Shown here: positions 12,109 through 22,415 of the stretch, one piece after another
Layout: each line of letters opens with the position of its first letter
Numbering within the stretch: the stretch's first letter is position 1
Assembly: GCA_030386875.1 (NCBI GenBank)
Contig: CM059564.1
Span: 70,017,436 to 70,081,435 of the forward strand
Length of the DNA: 64,000 nt
Reading direction: 5' to 3'
Source of the DNA: Morinoia aosen
Lineage: Eukaryota > Arthropoda > Malacostraca > Amphipoda > Talitridae
Program-made: the position numbers and the translations under genes
The notes under the pieces: generated by a model
Told to the model about the DNA's origin: nothing
The model's input: the letters and a program-made list of their open reading frames with translations, nothing else
Databases searched by the model: none

Positions 12109-12371
12109 TTCTTCGTATCGGTGGTCCTCGACGTTGTTGCGTATCAAGCGGAATTTGATGTCGGTGGTACTTCAGTGTCTGCTGAGTCCGTTGCTAACTT
12201 TGGAGATTCGAAGGAGCACTGTATAGGGGCACTTTCGCGATGTCTTTTTTTTTTGAGTAGCAGATCCAAGGAGATCTCGGCGGCAGCCGGATCCCCGATA
12301 ACGTGCACCAAAAGACCGTCTCTCGTCGTGTGACCAAGTTAAAAATCCTCCCTAATGTACTTGTTCGCCGC

Positions 12372-12492
12372 TTATATACTCTCGCTTGTTTTCTTTTCCA
12401 GACTCTTCTCGAACCTTCCCAGCTACAGAGAGAGTCACTCAATTCTAATTCGTTGAACGCTTGCCGGTTGTGAAGTTTCTATCTCTGATTGG
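12372..12492 (-). promoter_or_regulatory. Minus-strand promoter-like cluster: CCAAT box, heat-shock-element pattern, TATA box
   Basis: Read on the minus strand, the order is ATCCAATCAGAG (CCAAT core at 12488-12492), then three alternating pentamers GAAggTTCgaGAA (12406-12418), then TATATAA (12372-12378). Three inverted nGAAn units are the minimal heat-shock-element pattern. The spacing of HSE about 30 bp upstream of a TATA box is that of classic heat-inducible promoters. The motif matches are seen; function is inferred. Confidence 0.4.
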
Positions 12493-12629
12493 ATCGCGCT
12501 CGACACCCCAAACACGTGATTCCTTAGAGGGCACACCATTGGTGTAGCAGGTGCCGCTCTCTGCTAAGCCTTACTCCTTCTTCTTTCGAATCTGCCCTCG
12601 CACTCCCAGCTCAGCCACTAACGCCTACG

Positions 12630-12690
12630 TCTGTGTGTGTGTGTGCGTGAGTGTGTCGATGTGCGTGTATGTGTGTGACTGCGTGTGTTT
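12630..12690. repeat. Imperfect GT microsatellite
   Basis: A (TG)n-rich stretch with interruptions. It creates spurious open frames on both strands. Confidence 0.85.
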
Positions 12691-13555
12691 CGTATCTGCC
12701 CCTCGCCTGTGCTGGCTGCTCAGCACCGGCGCTTGTTTTAACGGGCTGAAATTCCAATACCTAAGAAAACACACGTGTATTTCCCCAAGGTTAAGTATTT
12801 CCCCGAGTAAAGTATTTCCCAAATTTGTTTCCGAAAGTATTTCCCAACAAAATAAACTGTTTTTCTTTTTTTCTTCTTCTTTTCTTGAACCTTTTCTTGT
12901 CTTAAATCTGATATCCATTCCCAACTTCTTTCGAATGATCTTTTCATTTTAATATGATTCATGTCATACAAACAAGTGTCGCCTTAACCGTAAGCAATTT
13001 TTTAGCAGAAGATCTTCAAACAATTCGTATTCGGAAATTATATTTTCACACTGCAACACTGCCCGTATATATTATCATTAACCTTTAAATGGTTACCAGG
13101 GTGTGGAATTCTCCCGATGTCTGTGGTAACTGCCTGTAGCTAGTGAATGTTGTATATACTTATAATGTTATGTAAAAAAGTTATATGTAAAAAATGTGTT
13201 CATCTGCCAACAGAAAACTTTCCTTTCTTCTGTGAGATTCGGCCATGGCATGTTTCCATCATCCAAGATTACACACGCAGTAGGATAAGAAGGTCGGGTA
13301 ATTATTTTTTGTTAATTATCCGAGTAAATTTATGATTGACGATATCAAAAACAAGAAGAAAATGAAGAAATGAAGAAGATGATTGAAATAATCATCTTCT
13401 TCATCGAGAAGAGGAATAGCGTATTTCAATCCAGTAGGATTCTGCGAGCAGTGCAGTGCTTCAAATATTTGTCACGCAGAAAATTGACGAGTGTTCGTTC
13501 AGTAATGCTCACACCTACCAATGCCATGTATTCTGCTAATTCTCAAAGAGAAATC
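12691..13555. other. Non-genic stretch
   Basis: No gene seen. It contains a pyrimidine-rich run (about 12850-12900). Three short TATTTCCC-type repeats lie at 12778-12845. Confidence 0.4.
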
Positions 13556-13852
13556 TTAGGGTCGATGCAAGCCGGTGATGTTCAAATTGCAATGACAATA
13601 CCAAAGATGTAAGTAAACGCCGAAAGGTTCTTCAGCGGCTTAAATCTTTGTACAACAAAAATCATCTCCAACTAAATGCTGGCAGAATAATATGCATTAT
13701 TTTTTATTCCAAAGACGCAATAAAACAGTTACAAAATCAAGCTACAACGCTAGGAAATGATCAAATCGAGCCATTAGATATATTAGAAAACTTAAGCATT
13801 GGGTTCCGTCAAAATGTGATTTCTAAGCCTCACGTGGAGAAAACTCGTAACA
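13556..13852 (+). pseudogene. Second non-LTR reverse transcriptase fragment
   Basis: After frameshift reading, this matches the stretch of the 6.2-6.6 kb RT after the catalytic box: GDVQIAM with DGVQIAI, then NKNHLQLNAGRIICIIF with EKNGLKLNASKTQCVIF, then GNDQIEPLDILENLSIGF with GNDEIKPPDKIRNLGVWF. The two copies are of the same family but clearly diverged. This copy ends abruptly at the inverted arm of the Penelope-like element. Confidence 0.65.
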
Positions 13853-13879
13853 CAAAAAAGGGACCATTATTTAAATGGC

Positions 13880-13915
13880 AAACGTTTCGGAATTACTGAT
13901 TCCATCATCAGTGCT
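13880..13915 (-). ncRNA. Hammerhead-ribozyme-like core in Penelope-like terminal arm
   Basis: On the minus strand the arm reads CTGATGA (13905-13911), a GGAAT/ATTCC stem-loop, then GAAAC (13884-13888). These are the two invariant core strands of the hammerhead ribozyme separated by a stem II. Hammerhead motifs in Penelope-like terminal repeats are known. I did not establish the third strand (cleavage site) or stem III, so activity is unproven. Confidence 0.45.
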
Positions 13916-13959
13916 GTAAAACAAGGAATAAAAAAACGATAATAAACAAAAATGAACAT

Positions 13960-14390
13960 GCCCCATCGATTTTAAACCCATTTTCTACCGCAGGTACCTA
14001 GACGATACATTCGTTTTGTTTCGTTCACAGGAAGAGGCTCTAAAATTCTTCGACTACACAAATGGATATCACGCGAGGATAAATTTCACCATGGAAACTG
14101 AGCAGAAGGATAAATTGCCATTTTTAGACGTTCTCGTAAAGAAAACTAATTCAACGTTCACCAACTCTGTTTATAGGAAACCTACATTTACGGGATTATG
14201 TACAAATTTATTCAGTTGCGTTTACAAGGGCTATATTGAAACAAGTGTCACTACATTATTGCATAGAGCATACCATATTTCAAGTTCATATAAAATATTT
14301 CAGGACGAAGTGGAATATATCACAAAGGTACTTGTACAAAATAAATACCCTGTATCTTTGATTAAAATTCTGCTTAAATGTTTTTAGACA
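13960..14390 (+). pseudogene. Penelope-type reverse transcriptase, C-terminal part
   Basis: The frame reads FYRRYLDDTFVLF at about 13978-14016, the catalytic Y-x-D-D box, followed by KLPFLDVLVKK and the signature VYRKPTFTGL typical of Penelope-like RTs. It ends near 14390, where the frame shifts into 14378-14566. RT regions upstream of the catalytic box are absent, so the protein is not functional. Confidence 0.75.
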
Positions 14391-14579
14391 AAAAACTTTT
14401 CCCTCCTTTTGCAATTCTGACCGCACCAAAGCAGAAAGTTTTCGCCGAGCTCCCTTTCTTGGGCCATCTTAAGGAGATGAGAGAGGAGCTTTTATCTCTG
14501 ATACACTATCATTTTAATTTCATTGACGTGCTACCGTTTTATAGAAATAGTTTTAAAATTGGTTAATTTTTCAATAGGA

Positions 14580-15104
14580 AAGAGCGTTTGGAAGAGTTCC
14601 TGAAAAATGGTTGTGTGTACTTACGAGTATATAAATGTGATTGCTGCCTGCATTCCTGTGTTGGGAGTACCACACTCCAGCAATTTATTCGTCAGAGCCA
14701 ACACTCGGGTATCTCCCATAGAACCGGCCGTCCATACTCATATCCCTCCCAGTCAGCCGCGTTCGGGTTGAATTTGAACTTGTACGTTTTGAGTTTAGAA
14801 ATGAAGTATTGAACGTGCGATAAACATCGAAACACGACATTCAATAACTACATTACGACACATAAGATGAAATTCATGTTTGAAAGCCAGCATGGCTGAA
14901 GGAGTTATAGCCATCAGAGATCATTGCCATAGTTCAAACCACCCTTTTACAAGTTCCAATTTCTCCACACTTCGTAGAACTTCAGAGGAATTTGACCTTA
15001 GGATTTCGGAATCATTGTTCATTTTTGCCCATAGACCTCAACTAAATAATGATCAAAGTGAGATGAAAATAAATATTGCCCCAACCCAATTGAAATTCTG
15101 AGCC
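14580..15104 (+). pseudogene. GIY-YIG-like endonuclease region of Penelope-like element
   Basis: Frame 14588-14812 reads VYKCDCCLHSCVGSTTLQQF, then HSGISHRTGRPYS. This corresponds to the C-x-C-x-Y-x-G-x-T and R-x-x-H-x-G-x-S-x-R-T-G blocks of the Penelope GIY-YIG nuclease. Several key positions are altered (for example the arginine region reads IRQSQHSG). Frame 14880-15101 supplies the family tail: HCHSSNHPF and DLRISESLFIFAHRPQLN. A frameshift separates the two frames. Degraded. Confidence 0.65.
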
Positions 15105-16312
15105 TTTTACAGATCGTTTTCAGGCAGTTATAAGCCAAGAGTTTAGTCGTTTTCGAGCAGTAAATTAGCCTTTTTCGGAGCAAATGTCTAGTATTTTTAG
15201 CCCATTTAAACGGCCATTTCTGGGCATCGAAACGGCTAATGCAACGGCCATTTTGGGCTTCTCTACTACTTGAACGAGGCTATTCACGACCATTTTTGGC
15301 TTTTCCATTGCTTGGTCGAGTCTCGTCCTGGCCTTTTTGGGCTTCCTTACTGCTTGATCAAGGCTAATACCGGCCCTTTTGGGCTTCCTTACTGCTTGAT
15401 CAAGGCTAATACCGGCCCTTTTGGGCTTCCTTACTGCTTGATCAAGGCTAATACCGGCCTTATTAGGCTTCCGTACGACTTATAGTGGGCCTTGCAACGA
15501 CCTCAAAGAGCTTCAACATCAGATTTTTTATACGATATAAAGAGTTTGTAAGGCCGGGTCTTGTGGCTGCTTCGCCTAGTGAGTTCCGATATGAGGCGAG
15601 TGAAGCAGCGGACTTACGTTAATACTTTTCCGGCTGTAGGTATCGATGATAAGCGGCGGAGAAGTGGGAACTTTTCTAAAATAAATTTACATTGGGATAT
15701 ATTAAGATTACTGAACATAGAAGGACTAGAATCGAGGTTTGAGGGGTAACTAGGGTAAATCACTACAAGTTGAATGCTCAGCGTTCGACAACCCAAGTGT
15801 TCCAACAGTTATAAGCTATCATCCATATTTATTTTATATTATGCATTAATAAAGTGCCAATTTGATGTTATGCTCAGCAGTTAGCTTTTCTATCCTAGTT
15901 TTCATGTTGACTGGATTAATTATTTATAGTATTGTTGAAGATGTTTAACGAACCTTACCTAATCTAACTTAACTAAGTTAGGTTAGTTGAAATTCATTTA
16001 GTTCTTTACATTTACTGAAGTAATACGACTTGTACAACATTTACGATTACGAGTCTTTTTACAATCTATCACGCGTCCAAATAGAGGTCGTCGAAAAGGC
16101 TTGAAAACGACTTTAAACGACCCGAATAAGCCCGCAAATTGCCATTTACTAGACCTATAAAAGGCCAGTTGAATGAAGAGCCCTTTTCAAGCCCTAATAG
16201 GCCAAGTATAGGTAGGAGTCGGTTTGAAGTCGTGATTTTTGGCCCTTTTGGGCCGTTTTCGACCTTTTACGACTAATTTACTACCTGAAAAGGGCGATAA
16301 TTTTCAATTGGG
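15085..16312. mobile_element. Foldback-type repeat nested in the Penelope-like element
   Basis: The ends are imperfect inverted repeats: cccaattgaaa... at 15085 and ...tttcaattggg at 16312, with similarity continuing for roughly 70 bp inward. The interior is full of short GGGC/GGCC-type motifs in both orientations, including a 42-bp tandem repeat. No coding capacity. I infer a non-autonomous foldback-like DNA element, or a long hairpin repeat, inserted into the end of the Penelope coding region. Confidence 0.5.
15335..15470 (+). repeat. 42-bp tandem repeat, about three copies
   Basis: The unit begins GGGCTTCCTTACTGCTTGAT and repeats every 42 bp with few changes. It makes a repetitive open frame (15270-15485) that I do not regard as a gene. 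Confidence 0.88.
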
Positions 16313-16569
16313 AACTGTGTAAATATGAGTGTGTTGGAATGTGTGTATGTATGTGTGTGTTTGTGCAGTTCTGTTACTTTGTGTAGATGTTATTGTGTGT
16401 TGGTTGATTGATAGAATTTAGGTGTATGTGTACCTATAACTCCGAATGTTTAAGAGAAATTGTGTTTTTATTTGTAATGGTTAGGCAAAGTTATTTTTCG
16501 ATGTAGGTTTAGTGATATTTCTTATAGTTTTTTTCGCAATTTGTTCATTATCGTTGTTTTATTCCTTGT

Positions 16570-16607
16570 TTACAGCACTGGTGATGGAATCAGAGATTCC
16601 GAAACGT
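16570..16607 (+). ncRNA. Degenerate hammerhead-like core, right arm
   Basis: The plus-strand counterpart of the core at 13880-13915. It reads CTGGTGA (16578-16584) instead of CTGATGA, then a GGAATC/GATTCC stem and GAAAC (16601-16605). The core change would be expected to impair cleavage. Confidence 0.4.
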
Positions 16608-16640
16608 TGGCCATTAAAAGAATGTTCCCTTTTATTTGGT

Positions 16641-17213
16641 TCTTCTTTTCATTTTACGAATTAGATTTACCAAAAATCGCCCTTTTAATTCTATTACTTG
16701 CTATACATTGACGGAACCATACCGTTTTTTTCCTTTAAAAAGTATGAACTACGAAAAATCTACGTAATTAGTAATTCAATATTTAATGTTTGCGATTCTT
16801 GGCTAATACAGTCTAGCCTGTGAGAGGCACACTTCAAAGTCTTCCATGGATGACAAAAATAAATGAATTATTTTTAAGTGCGAAGCAAAATCTAAGATCA
16901 GCAATCATGCATCGTTTCTCTCAAATGAACTCGTCTGAATCCCAATTGAACGAAGGCCCTTCACGCATGAAGCCTTGGATACCAAGTCCTCCAAAAAAGT
17001 CGTATGGTTAAAAATTTTGTTATTTAGCTAATGGCCACTTTTTGCTCGTATTACAGCTTTCATTCTGTTTGGCACAAAACAGTTCAATTACAAATATCTC
17101 CTGAAGTTCAACAATGCCGCTTGTCATCCAGGGAATTTTATACGAACTTGCACGACTCGTGGAAATTCCCCGGTCAATATCATCGTTAACCCATGAAATA
17201 ATTCCAACAGAAT
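16641..17213. other. Non-genic stretch
   Basis: No gene or recognised repeat apart from the first half of a direct repeat at 17155-17192 (its partner is at 17545-17577). Confidence 0.4.
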
Positions 17214-17577
17214 GTATCCTAACCGGACACGACCGATTCTAACCCAAAATAACCTAGTCTAACCCTATATAACCTATCCTTACCCTACATACTCCATCCT
17301 AACCCAACATAACCTATTCTAACCCAACATAACCTATCCTAATCCAACATAACCTATCCTTACCTTACCTATGCTAACCTAACATAGCCTATCTCAGCCT
17401 CACCTATCCTAGCTTACCTATCTTACATAACCTATTTGAAGCTAATTTTCTAATATCCTAGCATAACCTATCCAAGACTATCGTTACATTTCTTAATGTA
17501 ATCTACCACATCACAACCTAGCCTTACGTATCTAAGTAGGCGCCGTGAAAATTCCACGGTCAATGTCATCGTTGACT
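17155..17577 (+). repeat. Diverged direct repeat pair flanking a tandem array
   Basis: About 33-36 bp (cgtggaaattcc, then ggtcaatatcatcgtt) at 17155-17192 recurs with a few changes at 17545-17577. The two copies lie on either side of the ATAACCTA array, suggesting a repeated block around it. Confidence 0.55.
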
Positions 17578-17675
17578 TAGGTGGACCCACCAAAAAGTTC
17601 CAACATAACCTATTCTAACCCAAAAACTTAATCCAACCCGAAATAACCTATCCTAACCCAATAATTCTGATAGCA
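17214..17675. repeat. Degenerate ~20-bp tandem repeat (AACCTATCCTAACCCAACAT)
   Basis: About 15 imperfect units of roughly 20 bp, strongest at 17270-17360, decaying toward 17480, with further units at 17600-17660. It contains CCTAA words resembling the insect telomere repeat, but the period and sequence are not telomeric. Confidence 0.7.
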
Positions 17676-17964
17676 TGACCAGCAAATAATTCGTGGTTAA
17701 TTTTTGTACGGTTCTGATTTCATTTTAACGGGATTCATGTGTTATTAACTTATGGGGTTTATGTAGTGAATAAATTACCAATCATTCAACAACTATGATG
17801 CAATCCTAGAAAATCATGTGAAACTACTATAATATAACACAACACCTGTTTGTATGCATATCTATAAACTGTATAATTAAAGACCCATTTGAATTTAACA
17901 CTTTCTTGCTGCTTCTCGTTGCTCTTTTCTTCTCTGCTCCATTGTTTATGATGGACAAAACCGT

Positions 17965-18350
17965 TCAACTTCTTTTAATCGGACTAGTGCACATACGCTG
18001 GTCGGCATTAATCTGAAGAATTTCATCCCTTCTTTCTTGAGTTAAATTCGCTTGTGCAAGTCGTTTCTGTTCGGCATTAGTCTGAAGAATTTCATCCCTT
18101 CTTTCTTGAGTTAAATTCTCTCGTGCCACTCGATGTTGTCCAGCGTTATGCCGAAGAATTTCCTCTCTTCTTTCATGCGTTAAGCTCTCTCTAGCTACTC
18201 GGTGTTGCTCGGCATTATTTCGTAGAATTTCCAAACGCCGTTCAAGGGTCAATTTAGCTCTAGCTTCTCGTTGGCGAGCAGCACTGCTTCGTCTTGCCAT
18301 TTCGCGTTGTTCATCCGATCGTCTTCGGCGTTTTTCTTGCTGTCATAGTC
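17965..18350 (-). pseudogene. STPR-like 23-residue repeat protein fragment
   Basis: The minus-strand frame is open from about 18350; the first ATG is at 18300. It encodes four consecutive 23-residue units starting ERR(L/E/D)EIL, with the shared core EIL-x-x-NA-x-Q and a linker ending LT(H/Q), preceded by an Arg/Glu-rich segment (RRRRSDEQREMARRSSAARQ). Such 23-residue units resemble the 'score and three' (STPR) DNA-binding repeats of arthropod proteins; related repeats also occur at the N-terminus of some arthropod Helitron proteins. The frame ends at 17965 with no further domain, so I read it as a fragment. Confidence 0.5.
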
Positions 18351-18734
18351 TTGCTACTTCTCCCTTGCGGTTGGACAAATTTTCTATCCTCTTTTGCCGG
18401 AATTTTATTCTGAAATGTCGTCTATTCGGAGCTTTTCAAGAAAATCACAATTTCGATAATAATAACTCAGGTTCCAAAATCTTGGGCTTTATGCTAAGTG
18501 GTAGCCAAGTTACTGGTCAAACGAATTTAAAACATTTTTTTTTCGCATTATCAATTAAAAATATCAAAGCAACACGATGAATTTCAACAGAGAAAGCAAC
18601 AAAGAAAATTTCTATTTGTAAAAATATGCCGAATCTGTATTATGGATACCATAATCCAAGTGAAAGGGAATTGAATCGCCACAGAAAAATAATGCAATAG
18701 AATAATTCCTTGTATTTCTTAAGCTTTATCCTTG

Positions 18735-18813
18735 TTGCTATCAAAGCTATCGATTAGAAGAGGGGGTCACACAGACGGACGGACGCGGCTACTTCTATAA
18801 TAGTGAGGAGACA
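18735..18813 (-). mobile_element. Possible Helitron 5' terminus
   Basis: On the minus strand this begins TCTCCTCACTATTATAGAAG, followed by a GTCCGTCCGTCTGTGTG stretch. TC-initiated, AT-rich starts followed by such CCGT-rich words are common at insect Helitron 5' ends. It lies about 400 bp upstream (minus strand) of the STPR-like frame. I found no CTRR 3' end, so this is tentative. Confidence 0.25.
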
Positions 18814-21800
18814 AAGTGGCAAATTAAATTTTGTATCTTAATCAGGGATGTAATCTTCAAGAGTGGAAGTTTATGATCAAGACGTAGCATGGATACCGCA
18901 AAGGCTTGAAGGGAGTGACACACTTACTGTAGATACATAGATAGTTACAAGCGTATTAATACACTGCAAAGATTACACCCCTGGGTTGAAGTACCTTTTT
19001 GTATCACCAAACGCTACTTATTCCTACAAGAGATCCAGAGTGTTATTTCAGCATTTAAAGCATATAACCTGTGAAGGCCATTCAGTCCACCCTAATCTGC
19101 GACGAAGCCAAGAAAAAATGAATATTTGACACAGTAAATAATGTAGCACACGACGTACGAAACTGAGTGTTGATTACGCTCGGCAGAACGTTCCTTAATT
19201 AACAACTTTGAGCAATGCTAAAAAAATGCTGTCCCCAAATAGCGTAAGTGGATTTGACGATACAACAGCTGAAATGTATATTTGTATTCAAGGAACAACA
19301 AAAATGTTCAAACCAGTTTGTTCAGAAGCAATAACTATTCATGATATTACTGAAAATTTTCAAGTCTACGACAAGAATTTCAGCTTGAAAGCTCTACTGG
19401 GGCTCAATATTTTCAAAAAAGTTGAATTCCACGGGGGAAAATATTAAGTGTCCACTTACTGCAATTCCCACTTATGTATAAGAGTGGCAGAGAAGAATGT
19501 TTGTCAGATGCAGTTACCGACAGCAATCATTTTGCTTCATTTAAATAAGTCATTAATGACGCAGTCTCATTGTACAAAAAAAAAACACATGATCAAATTT
19601 CAGTCAAAAGTGTTTTTGGAGAGGAATGACACATATCTTTTCTCTTATGCTGACTTAAACTTTAACAAATTTTGAATCACAAATGTTTCAAGTATTTCTG
19701 CCCATAGGCAAATTAATTTCCATAAGCGTAAATAAGGTAAATTTGAGTTAATTGGAATGTAAATTACCAGTTGAATCGATTTATGTTCCAACCTTATTAA
19801 GCAAACGCATCAGGAAGAAAGATTCAGTTTCCCATAATTGTTTTTATTCAGACATAAAATGTTCTTCTCAGAGTCTTGAGTAATGAATTTCTTGTGATGT
19901 TATCCATCTATACCTTGGTTTATCGAAATATTATCAAATTAAATATTACATTATTCGAGATCACGGTGTAATCCATTTTTCATGTGATGCACAAGTTCAT
20001 GCAATGAGAAACCTATTACGGCGCTGTGTATTCGGTCGAAAGTTCCGTTTTCTTCACTAAGGATGTGCGTGAGAGTATCACGTTTTAACGAAAATTGGCT
20101 CGATAGGAAGTGCACTCTTTGATTATATAACTCCATATTTTGTCATAGTTTCATATTTTGCTTTCTTCGAGTCACATGTAGCGCACTGCGATTTGGATCC
20201 TTTGGACAGGAATATAACGCACTCATTGTAGCTTGTATAGTACCCGCACTCTTGGTCTTACGTTACGTGGTATTATAAATTTTTTTTTAGGAATTTTCAT
20301 TAAGCGATTTCTATTGTATGTGAAAAGTAACAAATATGTGCAAAATTTGGGTAGAATCATTTTTGTTCTGCCCTATACTGAATTTTTTTTAATCCACACA
20401 TGCTTTTGAACACTTTTATCCATACCTTGTGAAAAAATGAAAAAATCGATACATGGAATCGATTTCTATTCTCACGACTGCAGCTCAGAGGTAAGTTAAC
20501 TAAGAAAAACCGGGAAGAAAAGCTTTTCCTACCCAAATCGTTCGAACCGCATTTTGTCTTGATGAGTTGAACGTTATGTGCTTCTATCTTAATGAGTACG
20601 CATGATCATATTTTTGAAGTGGGGCTAGAATTGAGTGTATCTTCACTTACTTGAATGTACTCTCATGATATAAGGTAAATACGAGAATACCGCACTTATC
20701 TTCTGGTAACAAAGGCAGCGTTGCTGCGAGAAGTGCATTTCGTGATTGTATGCACAATATATCTTAGAATCGTGAGAGATAAATACTGAAGAAAACACGA
20801 TGTGCCTAATAAGAGCGATGAAAGTTCCTAAAAATACTTGCTCTCTTGTTACCATCATAAGCAGGAAAAGATAAGCGGCTGCAAACATATTTTTTGTAAG
20901 CGGAGAACCTCAGCATAAGGAAAAGTGTAGAAATGATGCTTTTTCCTGGATGACGTGCGGATTTCATCCTGACCGATATAATGCGTACGGCTTCCTGGTA
21001 GCATACTAAAGGGTAGTGGAGTGGTTTTGTTTTTGATTCTACTGAGTAGGTTTCTCGACTGATGAAGCATGTTCAACTACTGTTCAATCTTGCGTATAAT
21101 ATGGGTTCACAGTTGACGTGACGAAGGACAATACCACGACAGATTGAATGGATTTGAACGATTGGGAGGTACAAGCACCGTAAAAAATGACAAAACGCTT
21201 TTAACGAGTCTCTAAAACAATGTGACGCAAATGACGGTTACCAATTTCACCGTTTGTAAAAGTACTCATTTGAATTATGTTCTCAATTTATATATTCATG
21301 TATGTTTTTGGATTGCTGCATGAATGTCGTTCTACTGCCAGCATTTTATTGTAACTCTACTAAAGTAGGATTACACAGTCCTACTGTAGTAGCATTAACC
21401 AAAGCAAGTAAGATATCGCAGTACATTCCTTTTCACCAGGAATGTAGAAGGAGGTAGAAAGGCGTTCATTACTTGCCGAAATTGATGCGACTTGGCTGTG
21501 CCTTTTTGCTCTTAGGTGATCATTTTCTCTCGTAACACTTGGGCGAATGTCCAAGAGGAGTTGGCACGCAGCTAAGCTATCTCTCATTACACTACGAATC
21601 TTGCTGTTTTCAATTCACACTCTGATGGGCTGTAAATATATATTAATATACATTATGTAAGGAGTGAGTAATAATATTGAACATTGAAATCCTCGTGGCT
21701 CCCTTTAAAATTGTTTCCCTTTACTGTACATCTATGAGCAAGACTACATTGCACGAAACAGCGTGTTTATTGCATTCAAACACATGAAATATAAACATAT

Positions 21801-22415
21801 GTCGCCATTTTATGATTTTAATTTGATTTTCTTGAGGTTAAGGAATTTTGAACTGGTATTGCAATATAACCGCCTTTATTTTATTCTTTCATTTGGATTA
21901 CCTTGTTCTCAAATGCTTTTCGCTAGCTTCATTTTATGGTTTCCAGCTGAATCGAAGTCCTGTCTCTGTTGGCTCAAACCGAAAATATTTCTAGCAAAAT
22001 ATCCCTCTTCCTTCAATTACATCCTCTTCATTTAATTTTCTCTCGCTTTAATTGTCTGATTAAGTACATTCGTAATTAAACAAAGTTGGCAATAACTTTT
22101 TACTCACCGGTAAATTGAGCTAAACCGCTGCCCGCGGAAGCAAGATCTGCGTATGAGACGTTTGTCTCGGTTTGAAAGTTACTATAGTTGAAGTAAACAG
22201 TGTAGTTAGTGAACAATTAAAGCGAACTCAATGTGGCGTAAACGTTCTTCATGCGCTGGAGGTGTATAGAATTTTGATGGACACTATATGCTCTAGAGGA
22301 AGAATGCTTGGAGTGTTTCGCATGACATGGGATTGGAGAAATATGAATGAGGAAAAATCCTTGTAAAAGTTAGCCTCACTGCTCTAGTTGATACGAGTCG
22401 TGGACGGTCAGCGCA
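18814..22415. other. Non-genic stretch upstream of the SGNH gene
   Basis: No convincing gene. It includes the interrupted frame at 19223-19675 (listed separately). Minus-strand frames at 20643-21076 are open but show no domain. The 5' untranslated region and promoter of the gene starting at 22416 should lie near its end, but I could not place a TATA box or initiator with confidence. Confidence 0.4.
19223..19675 (+). pseudogene. Unrecognised ORF interrupted by a single stop
   Basis: From the ATG at 19223 the frame is open to TAA at 19445-19447, then continues in the same frame to 19675, about 150 codons with one stop. The reading looks protein-like in composition, with several Cys and charged runs, but I recognise no domain. 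It may be an exon pair, a relic of a mobile element or an integrated viral gene, or chance. Function unknown. Confidence 0.25.

Larger units (their letters stand above)
13853..16640 (+). mobile_element. Penelope-like retroelement, 5'-truncated, with inverted terminal arms and a nested insertion
   Basis: About 90-100 bp at each end (13853-13952 and 16545-16636) are inverted copies of one another. Between them lie the C-terminal half of a Penelope-type RT (13960-14390), a GIY-YIG-like endonuclease region (14580-15105) and a 3' noncoding tail (16313-16545). The RT finger domain is missing, so the copy is 5'-truncated. An inverted terminal segment next to a truncated 5' end is a common arrangement in Penelope-like elements. 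A foldback-type repeat (15085-16312) interrupts it right after the coding part. Confidence 0.72.

Noticed and set aside
17214-17675. Interstitial telomere (TTAGG)n
   Set aside because: CCTAA words are embedded in a 20-bp unit and never form consecutive pentamers.
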